This document shows positions 43,085 through 55,177 of a stretch of 64,000 nt of DNA, in pieces. Origin of the DNA: Trifolium pratense (lineage: Eukaryota > Streptophyta > Magnoliopsida > Fabales > Fabaceae); the NCBI RefSeq assembly GCF_020283565.1, contig NC_060065.1:26834409-26898408 (forward strand). Direction: 5' to 3'. A program made the translations under genes and the position numbers. The notes under the pieces were generated by a model. The model saw only the letters and a program-made list of their open reading frames with translations. It was not told the DNA's origin and ran no database searches. Positions within the stretch are counted from its first letter, which is position 1. Each line of letters opens with the position of its first letter.

Positions 43085-43955
43085 CAATGTTTTAAAAACC
43101 GGACCGGAGATCGAACCGGTGAGAGCTCCGGTTCATGGTTCAACCGGTTCAATCGGTTGAACTGCTATTAAACCGTTAATGAACCGAATAATTAAAAATA
43201 AATATGATGCTAAAGAATAAATAATAATTTTCGACTCAATAATTTGATTTTTTTTTTACATAGTAAAAAAGAAAGTTAGTTCTCCAAAAAAAAAGTTAAT
43301 TTTATTTTATAATATATTGGGCCATTATTTTATCAAATTGTATTGACCCAAAAGCCCAATTATAAGCTAAACCCTAGAATTGAAATATCATCTCATTCCT
43401 ATTAGTGAGCAGTCTCCACTCCACTTTCTATCTTCTTCTCTCACGTAATTTCTTTCTTTTTCTTCTTATTTTCTTGTTTCTTCTTTTTCTCTCTTACTCA
43501 GATCTGTTTCATTCCTTTCTTATTTATGACCATCAAGAAATAAAAAATTATTGTGTGACTACAACAGATCTATTCCTTAATTTCTCAAATTCATCCGTGT
43601 ATTTTTTGTTTCTTCTTCTTCTTCTTCTTTTTCTTATAACAAATAACAGTGGCATTTTCATGTTTCTGTTTGACACTTATGTTCCAGTGAAAAGAATAAC
43701 TCTACCCTAGTTTGAAAATAGAAAATAATTTTTTTTTTTTGAAATTCCATTTTTTTTATTAGAAGAGAACCGGCCGGTTTTTCCGGTTTCCGGTTCGCCG
43801 GTTTTTCCGGTTTATACCGGTTCAGACCGGTTCAAAGCGGGTTTATCCCGGTTTAATGGACTAGCGGTTCTGGTACTTGTTCCGGACCGGTGCTGTGTCC
43901 GGTTCACGATCGAACCGGTCGAACCGGCCAGTCCGGTCCGGTTTTTATAACATTG
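43085..43955. mobile_element. AACCGG-rich hAT-like TIR element
   Basis: The ends are CAATGTTTTAAAAACCGGAC and, complemented, CAATGTTATAAAAACCGGAC. An imperfect 8-bp duplication (ATATAAAT/ATATAAAC) flanks it. Both subterminal regions are packed with AACCGG/CCGGTT words (over 15). The middle (about 43330-43710) is different, pyrimidine-rich sequence with a short (TTC)n and looks captured. No transposase is present. Confidence 0.7.
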
Positions 43956-44468
43956 ATATAAACATATTAAAAAATTTAAGTTTTTTTACTAAAAAATAAA
44001 TATTTTTTAATAATTATATGCACTAATGATTAGGTGGTAAATGAATATTAATCTTTATAAACTAATAATATTAAAAAAAAATTGAAAGGTAATAATATTG
44101 AAATATTAAAATCGTAGTTGATCATCATATTAATAATTTTAAAAGTTTTTCTTGTTTGAATAATTAAAAAAGTTATTAAAATCATATTTTAATTTTTAAG
44201 AAAATATAAAATACTAAAATAATATTATTTATAAGATATTAGAATAATATTAAAATATTTGAATTTGTTGAAAATCATATATAAGTTCAAAGATATGATG
44301 CATGGTTTGATTTATTGTGGAAGGATACATTTGCCAATAAACAAAAAGTAGTGTTTAATATAAAAAACTTAATAAAAAAAACAAAATCTGCATTAATTTT
44401 TTTATTTGACAAATCTGTATTAATTACTATATTACTTGTTAACCACGTCAGCGATGTATCGATACACA

Positions 44469-44472
<4 letters not shown>
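43956..44472. other. AT-rich spacer
   Basis: Very AT-rich, with runs such as 'aataatattaaaa'. I see no gene or defined element. Confidence 0.4.

Positions 44473-44509
<37 letters not shown>
44472..44509. repeat. (TA)n microsatellite, left tract
   Basis: An uninterrupted TA dinucleotide tract directly left of the first TIR element. Further tracts lie at 44801-44863 and 46482-46518. Confidence 0.95.
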
Positions 44510-44510
<1 letters not shown>

Positions 44511-44516
44511 ATATAT

Positions 44517-44797
44517 GGTTTTGCTAACATACACCCACTTGTTTTTTAGAAGGTGTGTATTAGCAAGTCATAACTAAAAAGTGGTAACATACACCTTGAG
44601 TTGCATGTTGCTAAAACACTCCTTTTAAAAAATAAGTGGGTGTACGTTAGCAACTCCTATAAGCATTTGCTAGAATACACCCACTAATTTTTTAGAAGGT
44701 GTGTTTTAGCAACTAATAACTAAAAAGTGATTAAATACACCCTAAGGTGTACGTTGCTAATGCACACCTTCATAAAAATGGGTGTGTTATAGCAAAT

Positions 44798-44800
<3 letters not shown>
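44517..44800. mobile_element. Small TIR element embedded in (TA)n
   Basis: The left end GGTTTTGCTAACATACACCC and the complemented right end GGGATTTGCTATAACACACCC mirror each other. The interior is two diverged direct copies of a unit of about 140 bp, each with 'acacccact...ttttttagaaggtgtgt' and 'aactaaaaagtg'. TA tracts lie on both sides. Confidence 0.65.

Positions 44801-44863
<63 letters not shown>
44801..44863. repeat. (TA)n microsatellite, middle tract
   Basis: About 30 TA units separating the two TIR elements. Confidence 0.95.
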
Positions 44864-44865
<2 letters not shown>

Positions 44866-46478
44866 GGGCTGCTAACTTAGACCCAGTTGGGTCTAAGTTA
44901 GCAAGGTGCACCTTTTCAGTTGGACCAAAATACCCATTCTTTTTAATTAATTAACCAAATTATCATCAATGGACGCGGATCCAGTGTCGCGCGCGTACCG
45001 AAGGACCATGGTTACAGACCGTTGATTTCCATCAGACAGCCAAAATCTGATCTCATCAAGACTGTCTGATCAATCAGACAACCCAGATCATCCTGATCCA
45101 TCAGATTCCAGCGACTGCGCCACACTGGATTACAACCTGGAGAGAGAAAAATTTGCTTTTTAAAAGTAGGACACGTGTCACACAATGGTTGGCTGGGCGT
45201 GATTTTTGTTCATTTAATATTTTGAACTCAATTATTTCGTTGTAAATTAATTTTTTATTTATTTTTTTTATACCAAAATTCATAATTTTTTTTCTCTACA
45301 AATAGAGACTTGGTTCGTTTGATTTGGACACCGAAAAAAAAACGCAATTTTTCACTACCTTAATCTCATTTTTCACTACCTTACATCAACTCACTGAAAC
45401 CATTCTACCAGCAAAATGGTTTCAGATTACAACTCTCTGAAACCATTGTACCAGATAAATGGTTTCAGAAGCAAACACAATTAATAAATTACTCACTGAA
45501 ACCATTCTACCAGTAAAATGGTTTCAGAATACAACTATGTGCAACCATTCTACAAGCTAAATGGTTTCAGAAGCAAATAACTAATAATCAACTTACTGAA
45601 ACCATTCTACCAGCAAAATGGTTTCAGATTACAACTCTCTGAAACCATTGTATCAGATAAATGGTTTCAGAAGCAAACACAATTAATAAATTACTCATTG
45701 AAACCATTCTACCAGTAAAATGGTTTCAGAATATAACTATGTGCAACCATTCTACCAGTAAAATGGTTTCAGAAGCAAACATTAGTTTTTAATTACCGTT
45801 TTATCTCATTTAATTAACTAAAAATAGTTTCAGGTCTCCAAAAATTTCATAAAATATACCAAAAGTTCCAGAATATTATCTACTATTTTCCTGGTATAAT
45901 GGTTTCAGTGAGTTGGTTGAGTGGTGCGTGTTAAATTACAACACACAAGTAACGTATTTAGTAGACAAAAAATGAGATTAAGGTAGTGAAAAATTGCGTT
46001 TTTTTTTCAGTGTCCAAATCAAACGAACCAAGTCTCTATTTGTAGACAAAAAAAAATTATGAATTTTGGTATAAAAATAAAAAAATAAAAAATTAATTTA
46101 CAACGAAATAATTGAGTTCAAAGTATTAAATGAACAAAAATCACGCCCAGCCAACCATTGTGTGACACGTGTCCTACTTTTAAAAAGCAAATTTTTCTCT
46201 CTCCAGGTTGTAATCCAGTGTGGCGCAGGCGCTGGAATCTGATGGATCAGGATGATCTGGGCTGTCTGATTGATCAGACAGTCTTGATGAGATCAGATCT
46301 TGGCTGTCTGATGGAAATCAACGGTCTGTAACCATAGTCCTTCGGTACGCGCGCGACACTGGATCTGCGTCTACTAATGGGTATTTTGGTTAATTAATTA
46401 AAAAGAATGGGTATTTTGGTCCAATTGAAAAGGTGCACCTTGCTAACTTAGACCTAAGTAGGGTCTAAGTTAGAAAAC

Positions 46479-46481
<3 letters not shown>
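44864..46481. mobile_element. 1.6-kb fold-back element with a hairpin array at its centre
   Basis: Inverted arms of about 520 bp (44864-45385 and 45958-46481) match closely. Both ends carry a terminal hairpin 'gctaacttagaccca/tgggtctaagttagc' or a variant. The element sits between (TA)n tracts, like the rice Micron-type MITEs that target TA microsatellites (recalled family behaviour). The centre is the hairpin array described separately. There is no ORF of note. Non-autonomous; the superfamily is not established. Confidence 0.8.
45394..45772. repeat. Array of eight 32-bp hairpins
   Basis: The unit CTGAAACCATT-10 nt-AATGGTTTCAG occurs eight times; two copies start GTGCAACC and one TTGAAACC. 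Each is an 11-bp inverted repeat around a loop usually containing ACCAG. Spacers alternate short and long, with a higher-order period of 202 bp (45394 to 45596). A half unit in opposite orientation is at 45889-45910. Confidence 0.92.

Positions 46482-46518
<37 letters not shown>
46482..46518. repeat. (TA)n microsatellite, right tract
   Basis: A TA dinucleotide tract flanking the right end of the fold-back element. Confidence 0.95.
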
Positions 46519-46523
<5 letters not shown>

Positions 46524-46790
46524 AAAGAATTCACCTAATAATAACTGTAATTTAAGTCTTTAAAGAAAAAAAGTGTTTCTGAATGTGACTCGTTTCTTGA
46601 TTCTTGGTAGCCCCGATCTTTGAATATGCCTAAACTGTTTTTGTTGAAATTGAAACTGAAACCTCAATCAACACAACACTTTTCGTCTCTCTTTCTCAAA
46701 ACAAGATTAAAAGCCCACATCACATTCTTTTCTTTTGCTTCGTGAAATGCTATTATTACCAATGTTATTGTGACTTTTCTTTTTGTTCAT

Positions 46791-46984
46791 ATGGAGGATG
46801 AAAATGAAAAATACGCCAAGGAATTGGAGGTGGCTGTGAGGATTGTCCACGTGGCATGTGCTTTGTGTGGGAAGGTTCAGGAGAAGCTCCTTGCGACTGA
46901 GGTTGTATCTAAAGAGGATGATTCTCCTGTCACTGTTGCAGGTATTTATTTCTATTTCCATTCAATTTCAATCCTAATCTTTCT

Positions 46985-47021
<37 letters not shown>

Positions 47022-50000
47022 GAATTGCATATAATTCATAATAGAGATTGGAAAGATTAGTGAAATTGAAATGTGTAATAATATGCAGCTTATAGATTCA
47101 TATTAGATGAGATTGGAAATATTACCATTCCTATGTGTTGATAACTGTGAACCACTGATAGACACTGACACCGGACACAAACACTGACACGTCGACACCC
47201 TTAATAATTTGAGAAAATCACATAATTCAATATAATCATAAGTGCCGGTGTCGTGTCGGTGGACACCGACGCGTATCTAACACCGGGACACGTCTAATCC
47301 GAAAAATGTCCATGCTTCATAGGTTGATAGTCAATTATGTATTAGATATTAGATATGCAAATCTCTTTTGTTTTTTAAATGATTTAAAATCATTTAAGTG
47401 TCAATAAAAGATAGTTGAACATGAGCAGTATCGTATCTACATTTCAAGTTCAATAGGCTTATGCATTAAATGACTTGTTAGAGATGTAATATGGAGTCTA
47501 ATATGTATCCAAGTTGTCGAGGATCCCTCCCTTAAAATGCTAGCTATCCAGGGGGAAGAATCAACTCTACCTACCAAGCATCCCGTACTACCGGTGTTGT
47601 TTAATGGCAGCCAATGGCAGCCAATGGCATGGCAAATGTTTTGAACCGTCATTGCAATTTGTAAAGGAATGACATGCCATAGGCCACAATGGTGTGTTTA
47701 CAACATTGCATACTATTAAATGTGGGGCTTGGCCACCCCATTATACCTAAGTCCCTATCAGAATAGTTGGATTCTGAAAATTTTATTATTATGGGTCACT
47801 TTTGAAATTGATCTAGTGAAGTATCACGGTCCTTGGTGAAACTAAAATCAATAGCGAGTAATTCAGGTAAGTATGAAATTTGGCTTGTTGGAGCTCTGGT
47901 TGGACAGTATTATTAGGTTAAATCTTAAGTAGATTATCTGACACTAATACATTTATTTTTGTTCCATATTATTATAGATTGAATCCTTGAATCATAATGA
48001 AACTTCCCCATCTATTGTCAATGCTGTTATCATAATGAACCTTATTCTTCTGTGTCACTTAAGTTTAGTGAAGGATCAAAATGGTTTTATACCTAACACA
48101 TCCCTTCACACAAGATCCCTTTGGGATTTAAGAGTGACCAATGCATGGACTCACATTCCTTGTGCTTAAATCCAACTTTTATTTAGAAGAATGAGCGTGG
48201 AAAGGGTCAAACTCCTAACTACTTCATTATAGAGGTTATGATACCGTGGTGATAAATAATTATCTTAAATTTACAGCTTAAGCTATAAATGTAGCGTATC
48301 TGCAGGCGATCTCACAAGCTATACATCACTAATTGTCGAATGGTGGTTTAAAATTGACATTATGATAAAGTTTTCAATATATCTAATATAATTACGCACA
48401 TAGTCTATGTGATGCAATTCTTGTATTCTCCAGGATTAGATTTCATTGATCTTAACTTCAAATCAGAAGTGGTAAAGAATGCATATAATGTTCTTATATG
48501 AACATAAATATTCAGCTTGGTGGAAAGGTTTCCGGATTGATTTTGCATTTACCCCATTGTATTGTGCACATTATTATTACTCTTGCTCCTGTCAGGATAA
48601 ATCTGACCCCTATCTCTGTTCCCGCCTACATATATAGGATATTTTAAGAAGTGAACATCTCCTACATTTTAATGGACGGGAAAGAAATATCTTAGTTGGT
48701 CCACAGTTATCCAACTGTATTCAATATTAATTTTTCATCACATGTGATAGAATTATTACAGTTTAATTAAAGTTTGAAATAAAATTCAAACTAACAGTAT
48801 AAAAACTGTCACAGGATTTAAGTATATTGAATTCATCGTGCAAAATAAGAGGGAGATAGAGAGAGAAGTTAATCATAGAATTCATCCAAGCAGGATAGAA
48901 TATAAGTGGAAAAATACTTCTTGTGTAATTCGAGAGATAGAAAGTATCTCTCGAGTTTTAATAAAAAATTTACTGCAACTATAAGATCTACGATGATGTT
49001 CAGGATTAAATGTTGTATGGTAAAGAGTCATTAATAAAGTGCCTTCAATATTTTCCTAGATGAGACTATTGTAATAAATGAGTGATTACACTAGGTATTA
49101 AAGAGAACATATTAGAGGTAGAGAGAAAGACCAAGGAAAACTATAAAACAAAACCATTGAGAAGTATTTTGGTTTAAATGGTCTTCTATTAGAAATTATT
49201 CATGTCAAAACATTATGGTGGTTTCCTTCAATTACCAGGCCCTGCGTAATAAGAAAACAAAAGGCTTTGGTTGTTGAAGTTCAAAAACTATCACAGACAA
49301 GTCCATAAGTCCTAGCTCAACTGACAATGCTGATATTGCTAGGTCGGACACCTTCACCTGGGTTTGAACCCAGGACTTCACAGTATGTGTGAGTTTAAGT
49401 GGTATTTGCCACTTCGTCTACAGACCACAAAAAACCATCACGGACAGTTGTACTGGTGCAATCAATCTACCAATTACATATAGGGCTAGATGAATCATTT
49501 TACTTATATAGAATTAGGTATGATAATTTTGCAAAGGAAAACATTATTAAGATGACAATCATTTGTAATTTTCTGTTTTGGGATGTTGCAGTCTTCTGTA
49601 TCTTTTCTTTTTTCACATGTTTCCTAATGAATGTTTGAATGTCAACTTGTCATTTTCAAGTTGCGATTATCCTTAGATTTTTCAACCTTTATTCTGGCAC
49701 TTTGTAAGTATGAATACATTTTTATTTTTGTTATTTAGTAACAGTCATTTCCAAGATCCAATCAACAACCCATTTCTGCTTCTACTGAGTAAGAGCCAAC
49801 ACCACTTTTCTCTTTTTCTTTCCACCGTACACATTATTAATTTTTACTATTTTGCACTCAGACCAAACTAGCTTGTTTAAATTAATATACTACTGAAAAT
49901 CATCACTTTGATATTGGAAATGGATATATGTTACAATACTCAATATTTTTGGTGCAATTTTTGTTTGAAGTTACTTGACCAGTTATTTTGTTTCATATCT

Positions 50001-51713
50001 TTGCATGAGAAGACTTGAGTGTTCAAGCAATCACTAGTTGGTTACTATCGAAAACATTCGGGATTCAAAATGTGTCAATTGTTGCAGAAGAAGACGTAGA
50101 AACTTTTTCCAAGGATGATTCAACAGGCTTACTTGAAGCTGTTGTGGATGCCGTCAACGAGTCTTTAGATTCTGCGTCTATGTATGGTCTTCAAAGTCCA
50201 GAGACAACTCTTGAAACATCAGAAGTTCTCGAGGCCATTGGCCGCTGCAGCTCAACGGGAGGTCCCAGTGGAAGGCATTGGGTACTTGACCCTGTTGACG
50301 GCACATTAGGATTTGTCCGTGGTGATCAATATGCTGTTGCACTGGCTTTGATTGAGGATGGAAAAGTTGTTCTTGGAGTTCTTGGGTGCCCCAATTACCC
50401 AGTGAAAACAGAATGGCTAAATTATCACTACCAGTATCATGAAACAACTTCACAATTATCTCCAACAACTCCTGATGTGTGGGGAAAAGGATGTGTATTG
50501 TATGCAAAGAGAGGCAGTGGCGAGGCATGGTTGCAGTCATTGTTTCCAGCAGATAAGACCCAAGAATGGTCAAACCATGCTAGACTTATTCGAGTTTCTT
50601 CCGTTGATGATCCAGCATTGGCAACTCTATGTGAACCAGTCGAAAGGGCAAACTCAAATCATTCCTTCACAGCTGGTCTTGCTCATAGTGTAGGACTTAG
50701 GTATAATATTTATGCTTTTTTCTAGCAATTTTTCTGCATCTGGGCTTATTTCATACATTTAATTGGCTGAAAGTACATAGTATAAATCACAAAGTAGACT
50801 GCATTTAAACATATGTTTTAAAGATTTAAGTGCCATGACAGAAATCGTTTCTTCACAAGGTAACAATAGGGTCACACAACAACTAGAAATAAGTCAATTA
50901 CTCTCTATATTCCATATTTGTGGTAGTTTAAAGTTTTAGAATGGAAGGAGTATATGTATAATATTATTAGTGAAAAGTGAAGACAGTATAACAGAATGCC
51001 TAACATTTTATTCTTTGTACTTGGGAAATATAAAGATTGTAAAATCTTGGACAATTTTCATATCTACTGAACATAGGTATTGATTTTTATTTCTAACCCC
51101 AAATATTGGAAAGTTATACTGAATTTCTTAATTGACTATGATAATATGTAACTATTTAGATATTCAAATCCAATCATAGAAATTATTGAATGCATTTCCT
51201 AGAAAGGAAGCTATGAAAGAAAAGAACTAGGTATCTTACTTTACTAGGAAGTTATACATTGTTTTCTGAACTTTCTTGTTAACACTTAACAATTTCTTCC
51301 AAAGAAGAGTCCAAGTTTATGACACAAGTTTTTTTGTATAGACACTTCTCTCTTCTTTTAACACTATTGTTGGGATTATAACACTCTATTCTCTCAAAAT
51401 CTGGTATAGAAAACAGCCCTTACGCGTTCACAGCATGGTAAAGTATGCAGCAATAGCAAGGGGAGATGCCGAGATATTCATGAAATTTGCAAAGTCTGGT
51501 TACAAGGAGAAGATATGGGATCATGCTGCCGGTGTTGTGATTGTTGAAGAGGCCGGTGGTGTGGTAACTGATGCCGGAGGACGCCCTCTAGACTTTTCAA
51601 AGGGAACATACTTAGAGGATCTTGACCGAGGCATAATTGCATGCTCTGGTGTCACATTGCACGAAAAATTGATTGATGCTGTTTATGCTAGCTGGGACTC
51701 CTCAAATTTATGA
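46791..51713 (+). CDS. AHL: HAL2-like 3'(2'),5'-bisphosphate nucleotidase, complete
   Basis: It hydrolyses 3'-phosphoadenosine 5'-phosphate (PAP) to AMP, clearing the by-product of sulfotransferases; SAL1 relatives act in sulfur and stress metabolism. Exons 46791-46941, 50013-50700 and 51410-51713 have GT/AG junctions in phase and give 381 codons (380 residues), normal for the family. Visible motifs of the Li+-sensitive phosphatase fold: SPVTVAD ending at Asp51, EED at 76-78, LDPVDGT with Asp143 and Asp146, and WDHAAG at 266-271. All expected metal ligands are present. It reads closer to Arabidopsis AHL than to SAL1 (for example [23 protein letters not shown]). I see no clear transit peptide. 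The first intron is 3.07 kb and holds repeats. Confidence 0.92.
46982..47021 (+). repeat. (TTG)n microsatellite in AHL intron 1
   Basis: About 12 TTG units, 40 bp after the first splice donor. Confidence 0.92.
49305..49435 (+). repeat. tRNA-derived SINE in AHL intron 1
   Basis: 'cctagctcaactgacaatgc' (A-box-like) and 'tgggtttgaacccagg' (B box), then a body with 'taagtggtatttgccacttcg'. Same strand as the gene. Confidence 0.55.
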
Positions 51714-52125
51714 GGTTTATTTTTTTTCCCTAACTGCAAAGTTTTTGTATTCACTTTAGCAGCTAATTTTTCAGTCTAATGATAGGAAATTATATTGAAC
51801 TGAATATTTATTTATCCTATAGCAGAATTCATCCATTCTGTCATGTGGGAATACGAATGAAGATTATGGATGTTGAAAGCAGGGTGAAATATTATAACAA
51901 AGGAAGATTCTATATTATACAAATCAATCACTTAATACTTAATAGTTCTCATTATCTTCTTTTGCTCAATAAGGTGTTAAAATTAAACAAATAAAAGATT
52001 GCACTTTTTATTCAATAGTAAATCCACGGGTACAATACTTGTTTTTTTAAACACAACAATACAGAAAACAATTATCTTAGTACATTACATGCATACAAGT
52101 TATACAACATCAATAACATAAACAT

Positions 52126-53507
52126 TTATCTTTTGCAAACTATACCATTTCCACTGTTGGCACCACCTCTACAATCCATCATACCATATTCAATCACTGA
52201 ATTCTTCTTTTCAAAATCTTCACCACCACCAGCAAATAAACAAGCACCACAATCAGCAGAAAGAAGTGACGTAGTTCTATATTTATGTTCCCCTCCAACC
52301 ACTGGCATTGCCACACCTAACTTTGCCGGATTCTCAAAATTTGGCTGGTATGTCCTTCCAAGAACACCTTCGACTTTTGAAGACAGATCATAGAATTTAA
52401 ACTGAACCTCCAAGTGAGCAAAACAATCATTATCAGGAATTTGATAGTTATGGATTTTACTATCTTCCTTAGTAACAGGCACAACATTCACATATATTTC
52501 AACAACACCTTGAATATTAACAACAACACTGTTCTTGCTTGATGTTCTCTCCACACTAATTTTCTTCTGTGCTATCTCCCATGTAGAGTGGTAACCTTGT
52601 GGAATTTGAAGTTCTTCTCCATTATAAGAGAATTTCAAATGGTCGATTTCGTCATTCCATGTTGTTGCTTTGGTGGCTTCAACAATAAACCTGTGAGATT
52701 CAAAGAGGATTCCAAGTGCTTGAATCCATGTATAATCCCTTGGTCTACCTTCAGGTCTTAGGCCAATGAAACGTGCATTGATTTGGAGATTTGGATCAGA
52801 TACTAAGGTGAAATGTTCATTGGATCTTCCATGGAAGTAGAAAACTATTCCATCTGCTCCAACAAAGCGTGGGTCTAAGCATGCTGATCCACGACCGTGG
52901 CAGTTTGCTTTGGGATCTGTTTATTTATTTTCGATAAGAGAAATCGAAACTTGTTAAATTTTATTAAAAGTATTTACTGAAAAAATAAAAATTTCTAATG
53001 CGATTTCCCTGTCAACTGTGCTAAGCTCACGAGGACTTCTATTAGCCACTATTAGTAACCCTTTATACGTAGCCTTTGAGACATTCAAATTTAATGAATG
53101 AAAATGAAAGAAAGTTTATGTTTATTCCTTAGATAGATTTTATTGTCTTTCTTGATCTTTCTTGATTTTATTGTCTTTTTTGTAACTTATACATAACTAT
53201 TTATTTTGAAGTTTAAATAATACACTATATAATGAATAAATAAATAAATAAATATCTTACATTTGCATTCAGCTTTGCATACTGGAGAAACACAGTCAAG
53301 ATAGCAGACTTTAGCATTACTATGATTTGGGTCAGATAATGTTGTAAGAGGGCACTCAGAAGGGCATTGTATTTTCTTAGCAAAGCATGGGCTCCTCCAA
53401 AAGTTGCAACTCACACTCTGAGGTTTTGCTCCTGCAATCGTTTGCATTTCGCTCAATACAAACAAAACCATCACAAATATTAAGCATTTCATGCTTGAGA
53501 CACCCAT
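52126..53507 (-). CDS. Secreted Root_cap-domain protein
   Basis: Two exons, 53507-53261 and 52916-52126 (donor AAAT/GTAAGA, acceptor AAACAG), giving 346 codons (345 residues). The start is the ATG at 53507; a second in-frame Met is 5 codons on. The N-terminus has a signal peptide (hydrophobic FVMVLFVLSEMQTIAGA), so secretion is predicted. A short Cys-rich segment follows (FWRSPCFAKKIQCPSECP, then C-x3-C-x4-C-x3-C-x-C). The rest matches the Root_cap (PF06830) family as I know it: ANCHGRGSACLDPRFVGADG, FYFHGR, NLQINARFIG, and a C-terminal GADCGACLF-like stretch. The biochemical role of the family is unknown. A TATA box lies about 85 bp upstream. Confidence 0.85.
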
Positions 53508-53589
53508 CACTAATTTCCTCTAATAATATACAAAGAAAAAGGAAACAAACACTCTTGTATTTTATATATCTTTTCTCTACTTTGTGACC

Positions 53590-53601
53590 CTATATTTATA
53601 G
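53590..53601 (-). promoter_or_regulatory. TATA box of the Root_cap gene
   Basis: The minus strand reads CTATAAATATAG about 85 bp before the start codon; the transcript would begin near 53565. AT-rich flanks leave some doubt. Confidence 0.6.
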
Positions 53602-54707
53602 GAGAAAAACAAGTGCATGTTTTCCTTTTTTTATAATTTAAATTTCTTTGTACATGGCACCGATTTTTTACTTTCGTGAAGTTTAAGTCTAAGTTGTCTA
53701 AAGCCATTTCCCATAAAATGTATGGGTTGGATTTCATGAATTCTTTGCTGTATCATTTATTTTAAGATTAAATATGTTTTCAGACTTTTTAAAATTATGA
53801 TTTTGGGAATTTCGTATCTACAGGAAAATTATTAAATTTTAATCTTTATAAATGTAGGGACTAAAATTACTAACTTTTTTGTAAAAATTAGTTAAAAAAG
53901 AGATCAAGGTTGAATAAAACGAGGCTTACAATAATGCATATATATGAGTACGGTGCCGATATCTGATACGATAACATATACGAAATACGGAAAAATTTAA
54001 AAAAATATATGGACCTTTAAACTTTTTAACAAATACAAAATATGAATCTTTGTCATGTAATTAATATATTCTTTTCTTTTATAGATTTTTTCGGCATACT
54101 TTATGCTGAAAGGACTAATTAGTTGGTTAATATATCTCATTTTTGCTCGTTAAATTAATACTACTATATTCTTACTTTTTTTTTCTTTTCAATTAGGTAG
54201 CAAATATATTCTCTTTATAATTGAGTGTGTAAGTGATAGTTGACCTATAATGTGGCTTTAATGAGGGACAAAGGATGCTTGAGTGATTTTATTGAAAGAG
54301 GCAACATACATACATAATGGTTATTGACACAGCGCTAAGTCTGGTCTCCATAGCCATGAGAAACGGAGGGAACTCGTGAAGAGGGCAGTATGCTCTGTTC
54401 TGTTTCTAATGTTCCTTTTTGACAAAGGCAATTCTATTATATATTTAATCCATGCATTCTAGGGTGGGAGAACTTAATAGGTCTCTCTCCCCAATGCACC
54501 ATATTTTTTATGAATTGGATAAAGTGGATTGAATGAGATGCATGATATATTATGGTGTACTGTCAGTATTATATAATTTTCTTTTTTTTTCACTCTATTT
54601 TGTATCAGCAATATTGGTGGATTATCGCAACCAAATTTTATGTCCAAATTCTTCGGGATCCAAATCGAGAACATTTTTTTCCAAAAAAATTTTCCGAATA
54701 AAATATC
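53602..54707. other. Intergenic
   Basis: AT-rich sequence. Around 53750-53900 it resembles the common legume repeat with 'gggactaaaattactaac'. No gene is seen. Confidence 0.45.
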
Positions 54708-54712
54708 AGAAC

Positions 54713-55157
54713 TGTTTTGGGCCGAGCATCACGCTCGAGCATCAGAGGGTGTCGAACAAGTACGATCCGAGCAAGCCTGCCATAAAGAGCCCGTAGGACG
54801 TGCTCGACCTTCCAACGGTCTGATACTCTTACGTATCGTAACGGCCGTAAACCGGAATGATGGGCATTTACCGCACATCAAGGCCTCCAAGCCGTTTTCC
54901 GGCAGCCACTTGATGGCCATTAATGCCATCAAGGGCCTTGGCCCTGCGCTGGGGGCTATATATATGTGACTCCACTTCATTCACAAGGTACGCATATTTT
55001 TAGCACAGAAAACCTACTCACACACAAACTGACTTGAGCGTCGGAGTGCCTGCAGGTACACAACCCCCCTCCGCTCCAACAGGGGTTTCAACCGTCTTCA
55101 ACGCTCTCAACTACCTTCAACGCCGGTGCAGTCGCATTCTTCTGGTCTACACGATCA
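54713..55157 (+). repeat. LTR, copy 1
   Basis: 445 bp, TGTTTTGGGCC...ACGATCA. A TATA box (CTATATATATG) is at about 54957-54966. It is nearly identical to copy 2; one difference is TGTTT versus TGTTC at the start. Confidence 0.92.
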
Positions 55158-55158
55158 G

Positions 55159-55176
55159 TGGCGCCGTCTGTGGGAA
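55159..55176 (+). promoter_or_regulatory. Primer-binding site, copy 1
   Basis: TGGCGCCGTCTGTGGGAA, one base after the LTR end. It is the same type as in the intact Tat element, and shows that the LTR belongs to a plus-strand element. Confidence 0.9.
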
Positions 55177-55177
55177 A

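Noticed and set aside
43405..43710. 101-codon Leu/Phe-rich frame as a membrane protein
   Set aside because: It is a translation of pyrimidine-rich (TTC/CTT) sequence inside a transposable element.
45394..45772. CRISPR-like array (regular palindromic repeats with spacers)
   Set aside because: The window is clearly plant nuclear DNA with introns and LTR elements. The spacers are themselves repeated with a 202-bp period, and the array is inside a fold-back transposon.
47155..47330. GACACCG/CGGTGTC-rich patch in AHL intron 1 as a regulatory element
   Set aside because: It looks like a known type of short dispersed plant repeat with imperfect inverted ends; nothing ties it to regulation of the gene.
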